Below, piece after piece: positions 40,253 through 48,993 of a stretch of DNA of 64,000 bases. Made by a program: the position numbers and the translations under genes. The notes beneath the pieces were generated by a model. The model saw nothing but the letters and a program-made list of their open reading frames with translations, was not told where the DNA came from and ran no database searches. The DNA comes from Ponticoccus alexandrii (GTDB lineage Bacteria; Pseudomonadota; Alphaproteobacteria; Rhodobacterales; Rhodobacteraceae), in NCBI RefSeq assembly GCF_016806125.1, contig NZ_CP047166.1, positions 3,720,001-3,784,000 on the forward strand. The letters are read 5' to 3'. Numbering within the stretch: the first letter of the stretch is position 1; every line of letters starts with the position of its first letter.

Positions 40253-42775
40253 CTAACCGCCCAGCGACGGGGCGGGGTCCGCGTCGCGGGCGGCGCGGGC
40301 CTCTGCCATGGCAAGGGTCACGGCCTCGGCGTCGCCGCTTTCCGCTGCTATCTCTACGCTGACCAGCGCCGCACGCAGGGCCGTCTGCGCAAAGGCCGCC
40401 GCGCTGCCAGCGATGCGGTGCGCCTCTTCCGCAAGGTCTTCGAGGCTGCTGTCGGACGGTTCGCGGGAAAAGAAGGCATCCACCTCGGACTGATACCGCG
40501 CGATCAGGGCATCGAGCGGCGAGGGCACAGGCCCATCGGCGGCACCCGGCAGGGGGGCGTCAGGCTGGGAGGCCTCGTGATCCTTCGGTGCAAAGCGCGC
40601 AATGACGCGGGCAAGGCTGTCGGGGTCCAGCGGTTTGGCCAGAAACCCGGACATTCCGGCGGCAACGAACCTGTCCCGAGCCTCGGGCAGGACATTGGCG
40701 GATACGGCGATGATCGGCGTGTCTGCGTTCGGCCCGGCGCCGGCGCGGATTTCCCCCGTCGCGTCCAGCCCGTTCAGAACCGGCATCCGAATGTCCATCA
40801 GGATCAGGTCGAAGCGCTGTGCATCGGCCAGCGTTACCGCCGCGCGACCGTCCCGCGCTTCGGTGACAGAATGACCGAACCCGCGCAGCATGCGGTGCGC
40901 CAGGTCGAGGTTGATCTCATTGTCTTCGACCAGAAGGATCCGGCAGGGCGCGGTTTCGGGGCACGGGGTCTGGGTTGCGGAGGCGGGGGCCTCTGGCGCC
41001 TCGGCAATGCTCAGCGGCACCCGCACCCAGAAGACACTGCCGTCGCCCGGGGTGCTTTCGACACCGATCTCGCCGCCCAAGGCCTGCACGAAGCGCCGCG
41101 CGATGCCCAGACCCAGACCGGTGCCGCCCCCGGAAGAGCCGTCCGCCGGGTTGATCGTGTGGAAGTCGTCGAAGACCTTCGCCTGCTCGTCTTCGGCAAT
41201 GCCGATGCCCGTGTCGATCACGCGGATTTCGACGGTTTGCTGCGCGTCTTCTTGCGGGTTGAGGGCCTCGGCTTCGATCTGGATGCGTCCGTCGCGGGTG
41301 AATTTGATGGCATTGCCGACGAGGTTCACCAGCACCTGCCGGAGCCGCGAGGCGTCCAGGCGCACCCAGGTCAGTGCCGCACCGGACCACTCCCACCCGA
41401 TCCGGTTGCCACCCGCCTCGGCCGCGCTGGCCTGCGCATCGACGATGTCTTGCAAAAGCTGGCCCAGATGGACGGTGTCTTCCTGCGTCTCAACCGCCCC
41501 GGCCTCGAAGCGGGCCACGTCAAGCACGGCATCGACATGATGCATCAACAGCGCGCCCGAAATGTCCATGTTCCGCAGGTGGTGGGCCTGCTGACTGTTG
41601 ACGGGTGTCTGCTTCAGCAATGCGAGATTGCCCAGCAGACCGTTCAGCGGCGTGCGGATCTCGTGTGTCATCATGGCCAGGAACTCTGCCTTGGCCTTCT
41701 CGCCGGCCAGCGCCCTGTCGCGGGACTCCATGATCTCGTTCTCGGCGGCAACGCGGTGCGAGATGTCGCGCAAAAAGCCGATGACGACTTCGTCGTCCCC
41801 GGCTCGGGCTTTTTGCAGGGCCAGTTCCACCGGGAAGATGTCGCCGTTCCGGCGCCGGGCTTCCAGCCGCACGCGGCCATGACCCACGACCTTCATCTCG
41901 CCGGCGCCGCGCATCCGCGCCATGCCGGCCTCATGCGCGTTGCGAAAGTGATCGGGTATGATGATGTCCGAGACGTTCTTGCCGTAGACCTCGTCGTACT
42001 GATAGCCGAAGGTCTTCTCTGCCGCCGGGTTGAACGTGCGGACGCGGCCCTTCATGTCCGTCACGATGACCGCATCCAGAGAGGTTTCGAGGACCGTGTT
42101 AAGCCGGGCGTAAGCCTCGGCGAGCTGCCGTCCTCGGCGCTCGGTCTGCAGGCTGGCGCGCCGTGTCCAGACGATGGCCAGAAGCAGCGCAAGCAGCAGC
42201 GCGGCCGTCAGCACCGCCAGCATGAGGAGGGTATCGGCAACCGACGTGCGACTGTCGTCAGAGTGGCGCGAGAAATACTGCAAGCCGGTCGTCGCCATCT
42301 CGCGCAGCGGCAGGCGCATGGCATCCGCCTCGGTCAAAAGGCGCGGCAGGGCGGTGGCCAGTTCGTCCCGAGGCCCATCGATGGTCGGGATCATGGCGTC
42401 GAGCCCGGCGCGGATCGCGGTTACCGGCTCTGAAAAACCCGGAATCGTGCGCAGTTCGGTATATAGCTGCCCGGTGCCCAGCGTGGTCATGCGGCTGTAG
42501 AAGACGTCAAATTCGACCACCACCCGGTCCAGCGCCGTGGGGGCGGCATCCGGGTGCAGGGCGGCGACCAGCGCCGAGCGGAACTCGAGGAACTCGACTT
42601 CGGTCTGGGACAGGACCCAATGCGTGTTGTCGGAACTCGCTGTGCTGAGCTGGCGGAACTCTCGCAGCACCTCGTAGACCAGAAAGCCCGCCGCCACGAG
42701 GGCGGCGAGCACGGCGGCAGCCAGCGACAGCCGCATGCCCGAAGGCGCAGGACGCCTGCCGGTCTGTTCCTTCAT
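40253..42775 (-). CDS. Hybrid sensor histidine kinase with PAS, receiver and Hpt domains
   Basis: An 840-residue membrane kinase. Two membrane helices (near 14-36 and 183-205) frame a helical periplasmic sensor region. A PAS domain (about 225-340, VFLETSLDAVIVTD-like VLETSLDAVIVTD) precedes the H box MMTHEIRTPLNGLL, N box NLVGNAIKFT and G boxes DTGIGIAEDE and GTGLGLGIARRF. A receiver follows with LMDIRMPVLNG (phosphoacceptor D), then an Hpt domain with AHRIAGSAAAF. The chain His-Asp-His is thus complete and can pass phosphate on to another regulator. It overlaps the upstream molybdopterin-domain gene by four bases. Confidence 0.93.
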   Translation of the reverse strand: MKEQTGRRPAPSGMRLSLAAAVLAALVAAGFLVYEVLREFRQLSTASSDNTHWVLSQTEVEFLEFRSALVAALHPDAAPTALDRVVVEFDVFYSRMTTLGTGQLYTELRTIPGFSEPVTAIRAGLDAMIPTIDGPRDELATALPRLLTEADAMRLPLREMATTGLQYFSRHSDDSRTSVADTLLMLAVLTAALLLALLLAIVWTRRASLQTERRGRQLAEAYARLNTVLETSLDAVIVTDMKGRVRTFNPAAEKTFGYQYDEVYGKNVSDIIIPDHFRNAHEAGMARMRGAGEMKVVGHGRVRLEARRRNGDIFPVELALQKARAGDDEVVIGFLRDISHRVAAENEIMESRDRALAGEKAKAEFLAMMTHEIRTPLNGLLGNLALLKQTPVNSQQAHHLRNMDISGALLMHHVDAVLDVARFEAGAVETQEDTVHLGQLLQDIVDAQASAAEAGGNRIGWEWSGAALTWVRLDASRLRQVLVNLVGNAIKFTRDGRIQIEAEALNPQEDAQQTVEIRVIDTGIGIAEDEQAKVFDDFHTINPADGSSGGGTGLGLGIARRFVQALGGEIGVESTPGDGSVFWVRVPLSIAEAPEAPASATQTPCPETAPCRILLVEDNEINLDLAHRMLRGFGHSVTEARDGRAAVTLADAQRFDLILMDIRMPVLNGLDATGEIRAGAGPNADTPIIAVSANVLPEARDRFVAAGMSGFLAKPLDPDSLARVIARFAPKDHEASQPDAPLPGAADGPVPSPLDALIARYQSEVDAFFSREPSDSSLEDLAEEAHRIAGSAAAFAQTALRAALVSVEIAAESGDAEAVTLAMAEARAARDADPAPSLGG

Positions 42776-43284
42776 TCGACCACGGTCATGCGGTCAAGTT
42801 GCCAGATGCTGCGCGAGTAGATCACTTCTGTCCGGTACTGCGGATCGGCGGCGTAGGGGTAGATCACCCAAAGCGGCCCCTTGTCCCGGCGGGACATAGG
42901 TTTGCCGTCCATCGCATAGGCGATGATCGGCCCTTGTGCCGTCGCGTCCGTGGCCGGGATCTCGACCGTGTAATCGTTGATCGCCGTGGCCTGTAGACGG
43001 GCGCCCTGAGCGCCCACGGCACCCAGAAGGGTGTCCAGCAGTACGCCGGTGAAGCGGTGGGTGCCCGGGGTCCAGATCGTGTCGGTCACGATCTCGGTTT
43101 CCCCAAGCGCCTGAAGCATCGCCAGATCGAACTGCGCGGTTTCCCCGATATTGGTGACGGCAATGTTGTCGGAGACCGTCAGCAGAACCGGGCCTTCGGG
43201 CGCTGGCAGGGTTTCTGCCGCCGTTGCGGTGGCGAGGCTGCATAGCGACAGCAAGAGAGCAACGAGGTGGGTAAACTTGAACAT
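42772..43284 (-). CDS. Secreted molybdopterin-binding-domain protein (oxidoreductase-like)
   Basis: A 170-residue protein with a signal peptide (residues 1-23). The rest resembles the oxidoreductase molybdopterin-binding domain (PF00174): DTIWTPGTHRFTGVLLDTLLGAVG, YTVEIPATDA, YAMDGKPMSRRDKGPLWVIYPY. The usual catalytic cysteine is not seen, so it is probably a binding protein and not an enzyme. Its stop overlaps the kinase start, so the two are made together. A plausible reading is a periplasmic partner that affects the kinase's sensor region; this is inference. Confidence 0.75.
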   Translation of the reverse strand: MFKFTHLVALLLSLCSLATATAAETLPAPEGPVLLTVSDNIAVTNIGETAQFDLAMLQALGETEIVTDTIWTPGTHRFTGVLLDTLLGAVGAQGARLQATAINDYTVEIPATDATAQGPIIAYAMDGKPMSRRDKGPLWVIYPYAADPQYRTEVIYSRSIWQLDRMTVVE

Positions 43285-43399
43285 GGGCGGGACTCCTTGA
43301 CGCGATGATGCGCTTTTGCCACGGCCCTGCCAAGACAGTCACCGGGACTTCGGGATCGGATGGCTATCCATTCGGGTAGGGTCGCCCGGCGACCGACGC

Positions 43400-44779
43400 C
43401 TAGTAGGCTCCGCGTCCACTGACGACCGCTCGTGCCGTCATGGCTAGGATCAGCAGATCGACGATCAGGCTGCGGGAGCGGACATAGGCGACATCCATGT
43501 CGACCATCTTGTCAAAACCGATGTCCGCGCGTCCGGCCACTTGCCAGAGCCCGGTGATACCGGGGCGCACGGATAGCCGCTCCAATGCCACGACAGGGTA
43601 GGCAGCGACTTCGGACGGCAGCGCGGGACGGGGTCCGACAAGGGACATCTGCCCGAACAGCACGTTCAGGATCTGCGGCAGCTCGTCCAGAGACGTGCGC
43701 CGCAGGATGCGTCCCATGCGCGTCACCCGTGGATCATGGCGTGACTTGAAACACAGCCCTTCGCGATCCGAGGACGCGCGCACTTCGGCCAGTCGGGCCT
43801 CGGCGTCGCGGTACATGCTTCGGAATTTCAGGATGGTGAAGGGCCGCCCATCCCGTCCGACCCGGACCTGCCGGAACAGGGCCGGGCCGGGACTGTCCAG
43901 ACGGATCAGCAGGGCGATCAGGATCAGCAGCGGAGAGATGAGAGTGACAAGTGCGGCGCTGCCCGCGAGGTCGAGCGCCCGTTTGGCGCGCATCTCGGGG
44001 CGCGATTGACGTATGGAATGAAGTGCCGCTCGGGCGACAAATGTCATGTTGCCCAACAAATAACGGCATGCCATGCGGCGCGGCTCCTGCATCAGCCGCC
44101 AGAGCCATTCGAGCCTGGCCCGCCGCAGTCGCAGTGGCGCCCGGCTGACGTTCCCTGCGAGAAAGTCGAAGAGGGCGCCCACGCCCATGACGACTTTTGC
44201 GTCCAGCCGATGGCGGTGCGCGTCGATCCAAAGCTCCTGTTTCGGTGCCCCCATGGCCACGAGGACAACATCGGCCCCCGAGGCGTTGATCCGCGCAATG
44301 GCCTCTTCCGTATCCAGGGCCTCGTCGAATCCGTTCCGCGTTCCCGCGATGCGCAGGCCGGGAATGTCGCGGGCCAGCCGACGCGCCGCCTGCTCTGCCG
44401 TGCCCGGTGTTGCACCGAACAGAAAAACCGAGAGGCCCCGGTCGCGGGCCTCTTGCAGCAGTTCCGGCGTAAAATCGGTACCGTTGAGGTTCTTGGTCGG
44501 TTCGCTGCCGGCCATCCGCGCGGCCAATTCAATTCCGATGCCGTCGGGCAGAACGTAGCTGGCTCGCGCCAAGGCATCACGATAGCGCCGATCGGTCTCG
44601 CGCAGGTTTGCGCAGTGCGCGTTCAGGAAAAAGACGCTGTGCCGCTTTCCGTCAAGCAGGCGCGCAATGACCTCTGGTGCAACGGTATCGGCCAGAGGCA
44701 GGCCAAGGACTGTGCGCGTGGGCAGACTTGTCGCGGGTTCGCAGCTTTCAATGAAATGGGCGGCTTGGACAGGGATCAT
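43400..44779 (-). CDS. Fused WecG/TagA glycosyltransferase and phosphoglycosyl transferase
   Basis: A 459-residue two-domain protein. Residues of about 20-210 are a GT26 (WecG/TagA/CpsF) domain with FFLNAHCANLRETD, YVLPDGIGIELAAR and VAMGAPKQELWI. A membrane helix leads to a polyprenyl-phosphate sugar-1-phosphate transferase domain (about 265-459) with KRALDLAGSAALVTLISPL, FTILKFRSMYRDAEARL, RRTSLDELPQ and VRPGITGLWQVAGR. The PGT attaches the first sugar phosphate to undecaprenyl phosphate, and a GT26 would add the next sugar, so one chain may do steps one and two. The start at 44779 has AAAGG; an open frame extends to 44893. Confidence 0.87.
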   Translation of the reverse strand: MIPVQAAHFIESCEPATSLPTRTVLGLPLADTVAPEVIARLLDGKRHSVFFLNAHCANLRETDRRYRDALARASYVLPDGIGIELAARMAGSEPTKNLNGTDFTPELLQEARDRGLSVFLFGATPGTAEQAARRLARDIPGLRIAGTRNGFDEALDTEEAIARINASGADVVLVAMGAPKQELWIDAHRHRLDAKVVMGVGALFDFLAGNVSRAPLRLRRARLEWLWRLMQEPRRMACRYLLGNMTFVARAALHSIRQSRPEMRAKRALDLAGSAALVTLISPLLILIALLIRLDSPGPALFRQVRVGRDGRPFTILKFRSMYRDAEARLAEVRASSDREGLCFKSRHDPRVTRMGRILRRTSLDELPQILNVLFGQMSLVGPRPALPSEVAAYPVVALERLSVRPGITGLWQVAGRADIGFDKMVDMDVAYVRSRSLIVDLLILAMTARAVVSGRGAY

Positions 44780-45066
44780 GGCATGGACCTTTCGGCGGGG
44801 ACAGAGTTTCCCCGACATGATCCGAGGCCCCCTGCGCGGGCAATTCCGCGCCCGGATGGGGCTTGCGGGCTTGCGGGTCGACGCGAACGCCAAAACCCCG
44901 ACCTCGCCTCAAACGGGTATTTTCGGCCATCCGGAATTGGCAACGCCTCTCCAAAGGGATAGACGGGATATGCGAGTATTCCGTAGCGAAACCACCGGAT
45001 CACTCTGGTCCTTCGTTGGTTGCCCACGCGCCCACTGCCCTTTTCCACAGCACCGGAAGCCGATTG

Positions 45067-45681
45067 ATGAGAGTTCTGATTGCCGATGACCATGATCTGT
45101 TGCGCGACACACTGATCGCCTTTCTCGGCGCCGAGGAGGGTATCGAGCTGGGCAGCGCCGCGACCTTCGACGAAGCGGTCCGCAGGGTCGAAGAAGACGC
45201 GCCGTACGATCTGGTCCTGCTCGACTACAAGATGCCGGGAATGCACGGACTGGACGGATTGAAGCAGGCGCTGTCCCTCAAGGGTGGCCAGCGCGTCGCG
45301 CTGATCTCGGGCCAGGCCACGCGGGAGATTGCCGAAGAGGCGCTTTCTCTCGGCGCCGCCGGTTTCGTGCCCAAGACCCTGCCCGCAAAGTCGCTGGTCA
45401 ATGCGGTGCGCTTCATGGCCATGGGTGAGCAATACGCACCCATCGACTTCATGACGGCACCAGAGAAGACCGAAACGCACCCGCTGGTGGAAAAGCTGAC
45501 CCCGCGCGAACTGCAGGTTCTCGAAGGTCTGTCTCAGGGCAAATCCAACAAGGAAATCGCGCGCGACCTCGACCTGACCGAGCCGACGATCAAGCTGCAC
45601 ATGAAGACCCTCTACCGCAAGCTTGACGTCAACAACCGGACGCAGGCGGCGATCATCGCGCGCGAGGAAAAGCTGTTCTGA
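45067..45681 (+). CDS. NarL/LuxR-type response regulator
   Basis: A 204-residue regulator: receiver domain residues 1-115 with the acidic pocket ADDHD, phosphoacceptor D53 in LLDYKMPGMHG and the lysine in FVPKTL, and a LuxR helix-turn-helix at 140-200 (LTPRELQVLEGLSQGKSNKEIARDL, TIKLHMKTLYRKL). It is divergent from the fused sugar-transferase gene across 287 bases and directly before the Wzz-like gene, so it is well placed to control polysaccharide synthesis. The hybrid kinase at 40,253 is the only kinase in the window and the likely source of phosphate. Confidence 0.93.
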   Translation: MRVLIADDHDLLRDTLIAFLGAEEGIELGSAATFDEAVRRVEEDAPYDLVLLDYKMPGMHGLDGLKQALSLKGGQRVALISGQATREIAEEALSLGAAGFVPKTLPAKSLVNAVRFMAMGEQYAPIDFMTAPEKTETHPLVEKLTPRELQVLEGLSQGKSNKEIARDLDLTEPTIKLHMKTLYRKLDVNNRTQAAIIAREEKLF

Positions 45682-45791
45682 GCCCTATCCGATAGGGTAG
45701 CCAAGGGTCCAAAGACGCCACCAGACCCGCCCGACGCGCGACTGAGATGCAGGAGCCGTCGGGGTAAGACATCCGCAAAGGAGTTTTCCGG

Positions 45792-47246
45792 ATGTCCATT
45801 GCCACCGATCCGATTCTGCCGCGGCGCGTGTTCTCGTACATCCCGTTGTGGCGGACGCGTCCCACATTCGGACGCATCCTGCGCGGAGGACGCTTGTCCG
45901 ACGCGGGACGGCTGCCGCGTTATCTGCTGCTGGCTTTTGCAGGGTTGGGCGCCATCTGGGTTCCGATCGTCGGCTATCTGATGACCGCACCGCCTGTCTA
46001 TGACAGCACGATGTCGTTGATCCTGCCGGGGTCCGGGGCTTCGTCCTCGGTCAACCTCGCGAACATCGGGCAGGCCTCGACACATGCCAATTCCGCTTTT
46101 GCAAGCAATGCGATCAGCCCGACCGAGACATACAAGCGTCTGTTGACAGCAGACCGTGTCATGCGCGACGCGGCGGCGCGTTTGGGCCTGTCCGGTCATG
46201 ACTTCGGTCGGCCCAAGGTGAAGCTGGTCGATCAGACCGCATTCATTCACGTGGCGATGACCGCCGCAGACGCCGCGGCGGTGCAGGAGCGCCTTCAGGC
46301 CCTGCTGGCCGCCTTCATGGAAGAAATTGACCGCCTGCGCAGCGATGAGCAGCTCTCGCGGGAAACGGGCGGGCTGGATGCGATCCGCGACTATCGCGAC
46401 TCGGTTGCCCGCACCCGGTCCGACATTGATGACCTGCGCGCGGCGACCGGCCTGCATTCCGCAGCACAGTTCGAAAGCCGGGTGGACGAGGTCGACGCCC
46501 TCGCGCAGCGGATCGCTGTGCTACAGGCAGAGGTGCAACGGGCGGCAAGCGCCGTGGCCGGCATGGAGGCGCGGCTGGGCGTCAAGTCCGACGAGGCGGC
46601 GCTGATCCTGCGCCTGAACGGCGACCAGACCTATCGCGCGCTCATGCAGACGATGGCCGACGCCGCCTCTGTCTTGTCCGACGCCGAAGCGCGCTATGGG
46701 CCAAGACATCCTGAGGTCGAGGCCGCCGCCGCGCTGCACAGGGATGCCCGGCGCAAGGTCGAGGCGCGCGTCGAGGCCCTGGCAGGCACGCCAATGGTTC
46801 CCGAGCGCGCGGATGCAGACGGGCGCGGCGCGCTGCTGACGGATCTGGTTCGGCAAGAGGCCGCGCGCGCGGGCCTTGCTGCGCAGCTTGCCGCCTTGCG
46901 GGCCCAGCATGTCAGCGAAACAGCCCAAATCCAGACGCTCGCCCCGTTGGCGGCGCGTCTCGATGACCTGCAACGGGATCTCGATGTGGCCGAAGCAGTC
47001 TTTGCCTCGGCGATCGCGCGCAGCCAGTCGCAGAGGACGGACGTCTACGCCTCATACCCGCTTGTGCAGGTGCTGGAGGATCCGACCCTGCCGGACAGGC
47101 CCTCTTCACCGAACCTCAAGCTCTCTCTGGCGGCGGGCATCGGGGCGACGTTTATGCTCGGCATCGCTTTGGCGCTGGGATGGTTGCGGCAAGCAATAAT
47201 CACGGGCCTTACACGGGGCGCGGGGCCGCGCGATGACCATGCCTGA
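45792..47246 (+). CDS. Wzz/GumC-like polysaccharide co-polymerase
   Basis: A 484-residue protein with two membrane helices, near 45-65 and 443-465. Between them lies a long periplasmic helical region that includes DAIRDYRDSVARTRSDIDDLRAA and DLQRDLDVAEAVFASAIARSQSQRTD. PPVYDSTMSLILPGSG opens the periplasmic part as in Wzz. The C-terminal tyrosine-kinase domain of Wzc is missing. It sets chain length or joins the inner and outer membrane parts of the export machine. The ribosome site is AAAGGAG. It overlaps the polymerase gene by 14 bases. Confidence 0.83.
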   Translation: MSIATDPILPRRVFSYIPLWRTRPTFGRILRGGRLSDAGRLPRYLLLAFAGLGAIWVPIVGYLMTAPPVYDSTMSLILPGSGASSSVNLANIGQASTHANSAFASNAISPTETYKRLLTADRVMRDAAARLGLSGHDFGRPKVKLVDQTAFIHVAMTAADAAAVQERLQALLAAFMEEIDRLRSDEQLSRETGGLDAIRDYRDSVARTRSDIDDLRAATGLHSAAQFESRVDEVDALAQRIAVLQAEVQRAASAVAGMEARLGVKSDEAALILRLNGDQTYRALMQTMADAASVLSDAEARYGPRHPEVEAAAALHRDARRKVEARVEALAGTPMVPERADADGRGALLTDLVRQEAARAGLAAQLAALRAQHVSETAQIQTLAPLAARLDDLQRDLDVAEAVFASAIARSQSQRTDVYASYPLVQVLEDPTLPDRPSSPNLKLSLAAGIGATFMLGIALALGWLRQAIITGLTRGAGPRDDHA

Positions 47247-48519
47247 GACGCTGCCGGAACGGCTGGTGCGGCGCGCCATCACCTGGACCTGGCCGTTATA
47301 CATCCTTGGCGCGCTTTACGTGGTGGGGCCGGTTCTCGCGTGGTGCCTTGCCGGGTTGACGGTTCTGTCGCTTTACCTTGGACCGGCGATCCGCCCGGAC
47401 CTGCGCGCCACCGGCCCGGTGCCGCCGCTGGTCTTGTGCTGGTGTATCGGTATGGCCGTGATGCTTGTCGCGCTCTGGGTCGGACACCTGAACTGGGGTC
47501 TCGGCCTGAAGCAGTCGATAAAGTCCTCGATCGGCTGGGCCAAGGGCTGGGCGCTCATGGCGCTGTTCCCGCTCGCGGGCGCGGTCCTGCCGATCCGGCG
47601 AGAGACCCTTGTCCGGGCGCAGTGCCGCCTTGGCCTCTGGACGCTCTGTATCGCCCCGATGCTGCTGATTGCGCCCTATGTCGGCCTGCCCGAGCGCATC
47701 TGGACCTCGCCGCTCAAGGCTGTGGGCGGGCCGGGGTCCGAGTACTTCTCGGTCTATTTCTTCACCTTCGATCCGGCCTCATGGACGCCGCGCTGGCAGT
47801 TCTACGCGCCCTGGTCCCCCTTTGCGGCGCTGCTGGGCGTGACCATGGTGGTCTTCGCGCTGGAAGAGCGCGACCGCCGCTGGATGGCCGCAGGCGTGGC
47901 GGCGGGCGTTCTGATGATCCTCGCGTCGAAGTCGCGCATGGGGATTGTCGGACTGGTGGCCTGCACCATCACGCCGCGTCTCATGCCGCTGATATTGCGG
48001 AGCTGGGCCTGGTCCGGGGTGGCGGCGCTCGCGGCGTCCATGGCGGTTGTCGGTGAACGGATCGGCCAAAGCGTCCTTGCCGGGGTCGATGCCTTCAAAT
48101 CCGCGCGGGCGGACAGCACCCGCGTGCGCGCGACGCTGCAAAGGATCGCCTCGGATCGCTGGCAGTCAGAGGCCTACTGGTTCGGCCATGGTCGGGTCGA
48201 GCCGGGTCCCCACATCGTCGAATACATGCCCATCGGCAGCCACCATACATGGTTCGGCCTGCTCTTCGTGAAGGGTGTCGTCGGCTTCGCCGCGCTGCTG
48301 GTGCCGTTGGCGTGGCAGACCGTGCTTGCCCTGCTGGACGCCGTTCGTGGGCCGCGCGGGCATCTGCCTCTGGGGTTATGCATGGTGATCGTGCTGCTGA
48401 CCTTCGGCGAGAACGTCGAGATCGAGGCGTACCTGCTTTGGCCTGCGCTTGTCATGCTTGGCATTCATTGTCGTGAAACGGCAGCAACCGCCCCTCCCCC
48501 GGATCAACTTGGCGTCTGA
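47233..48519 (+). CDS. Wzy/O-antigen ligase-like polysaccharide polymerase
   Basis: A 428-residue membrane protein with about ten helices. Near the C-terminus comes the ligase/polymerase-type signature, a large loop around residues 300-345 with a histidine in GSHHTWFGLLFVKGVVGF, followed by helices. It would polymerise repeat units flipped by the Wzx protein, at the periplasmic face. The family is recognised by topology and the loop, not by a strong motif. A second ATG six bases downstream (47239) is an equal start choice. Confidence 0.7.
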   Translation: MTMPETLPERLVRRAITWTWPLYILGALYVVGPVLAWCLAGLTVLSLYLGPAIRPDLRATGPVPPLVLCWCIGMAVMLVALWVGHLNWGLGLKQSIKSSIGWAKGWALMALFPLAGAVLPIRRETLVRAQCRLGLWTLCIAPMLLIAPYVGLPERIWTSPLKAVGGPGSEYFSVYFFTFDPASWTPRWQFYAPWSPFAALLGVTMVVFALEERDRRWMAAGVAAGVLMILASKSRMGIVGLVACTITPRLMPLILRSWAWSGVAALAASMAVVGERIGQSVLAGVDAFKSARADSTRVRATLQRIASDRWQSEAYWFGHGRVEPGPHIVEYMPIGSHHTWFGLLFVKGVVGFAALLVPLAWQTVLALLDAVRGPRGHLPLGLCMVIVLLTFGENVEIEAYLLWPALVMLGIHCRETAATAPPPDQLGV

Positions 48520-48603
48520 TGCCAAAAGCAGCCAGCGGATTCTACAGCGCCCGCCCTCAGGCGCATGTGCATCCCTTCCCGCACCCCTCTGGTTCCAAGG
48601 GAA

Positions 48604-48616
48604 GGCTCTGTTGCAA
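48604..48616. mobile_element. Possible terminal repeat of an IS6-family element
   Basis: The 13 bases GGCTCTGTTGCAA match the usual end of IS6/IS240-type insertion sequences. There is no IS6 transposase nearby, so this would be a scar. Short chance matches are possible. Confidence 0.3.
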
Positions 48617-48687
48617 GGGGCCCACGGACGGAGGTCGAAGTCCTAGAAGAACACTAGCTCGCCATGGGGATGCCTCGGCGGGGCGGG

Positions 48688-48984
48688 CTGATCAGCGTCC
48701 AACTGGTGAACTGTCACGAAAGCGCTGAAAGCCTCTTTGGCCGCAGCCTTGTCCAAACCAGTCAGGGATCGCAGGAAGCCTCCAAGGCAGCCTTCGTCTT
48801 GAAGGTCGGCGATGAGAGTGCCGTCAGCGATCTCCTGCTCGATCAGGATGCGCAGCAGCTCTTCAAGATCCTGCTTTGTCAGAGCCTCTCCGCGGCGGAT
48901 CGTGATCAGGGTGATGTGGTCCCCGTGGCCGTCGATAAAGCGACGGACCTTCATCTTGGAACGCGCCTTGTCCACGCGAAAGTG
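48688..48984 (-). pseudogene. Fragment of type I restriction subunit HsdR, C-terminal region
   Basis: In the minus frame, 99 codons read [20 protein letters not shown], then [13 protein letters not shown] and [22 protein letters not shown], then QLDADQ. This follows the helical C-terminal region of HsdR proteins, where one expects a segment of the type LT--DLEELER-L and G-FLRSL-GLDR-AAKEAF. The surrounding frame (48643-49245) gives no related sequence on either side: the left part breaks at the degenerate transposase and the right part ends after a short unrelated tail. It is thus a fragment of a lost restriction-modification system. Confidence 0.6.
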
Positions 48985-48993
48985 GTAGCGCCC

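Noticed and set aside
43400-44893. Longer start for the fused sugar transferase
   Set aside because: The extra 38 residues are Arg- and Pro-rich without a ribosome site, while the ATG at 44779 has one at good spacing.
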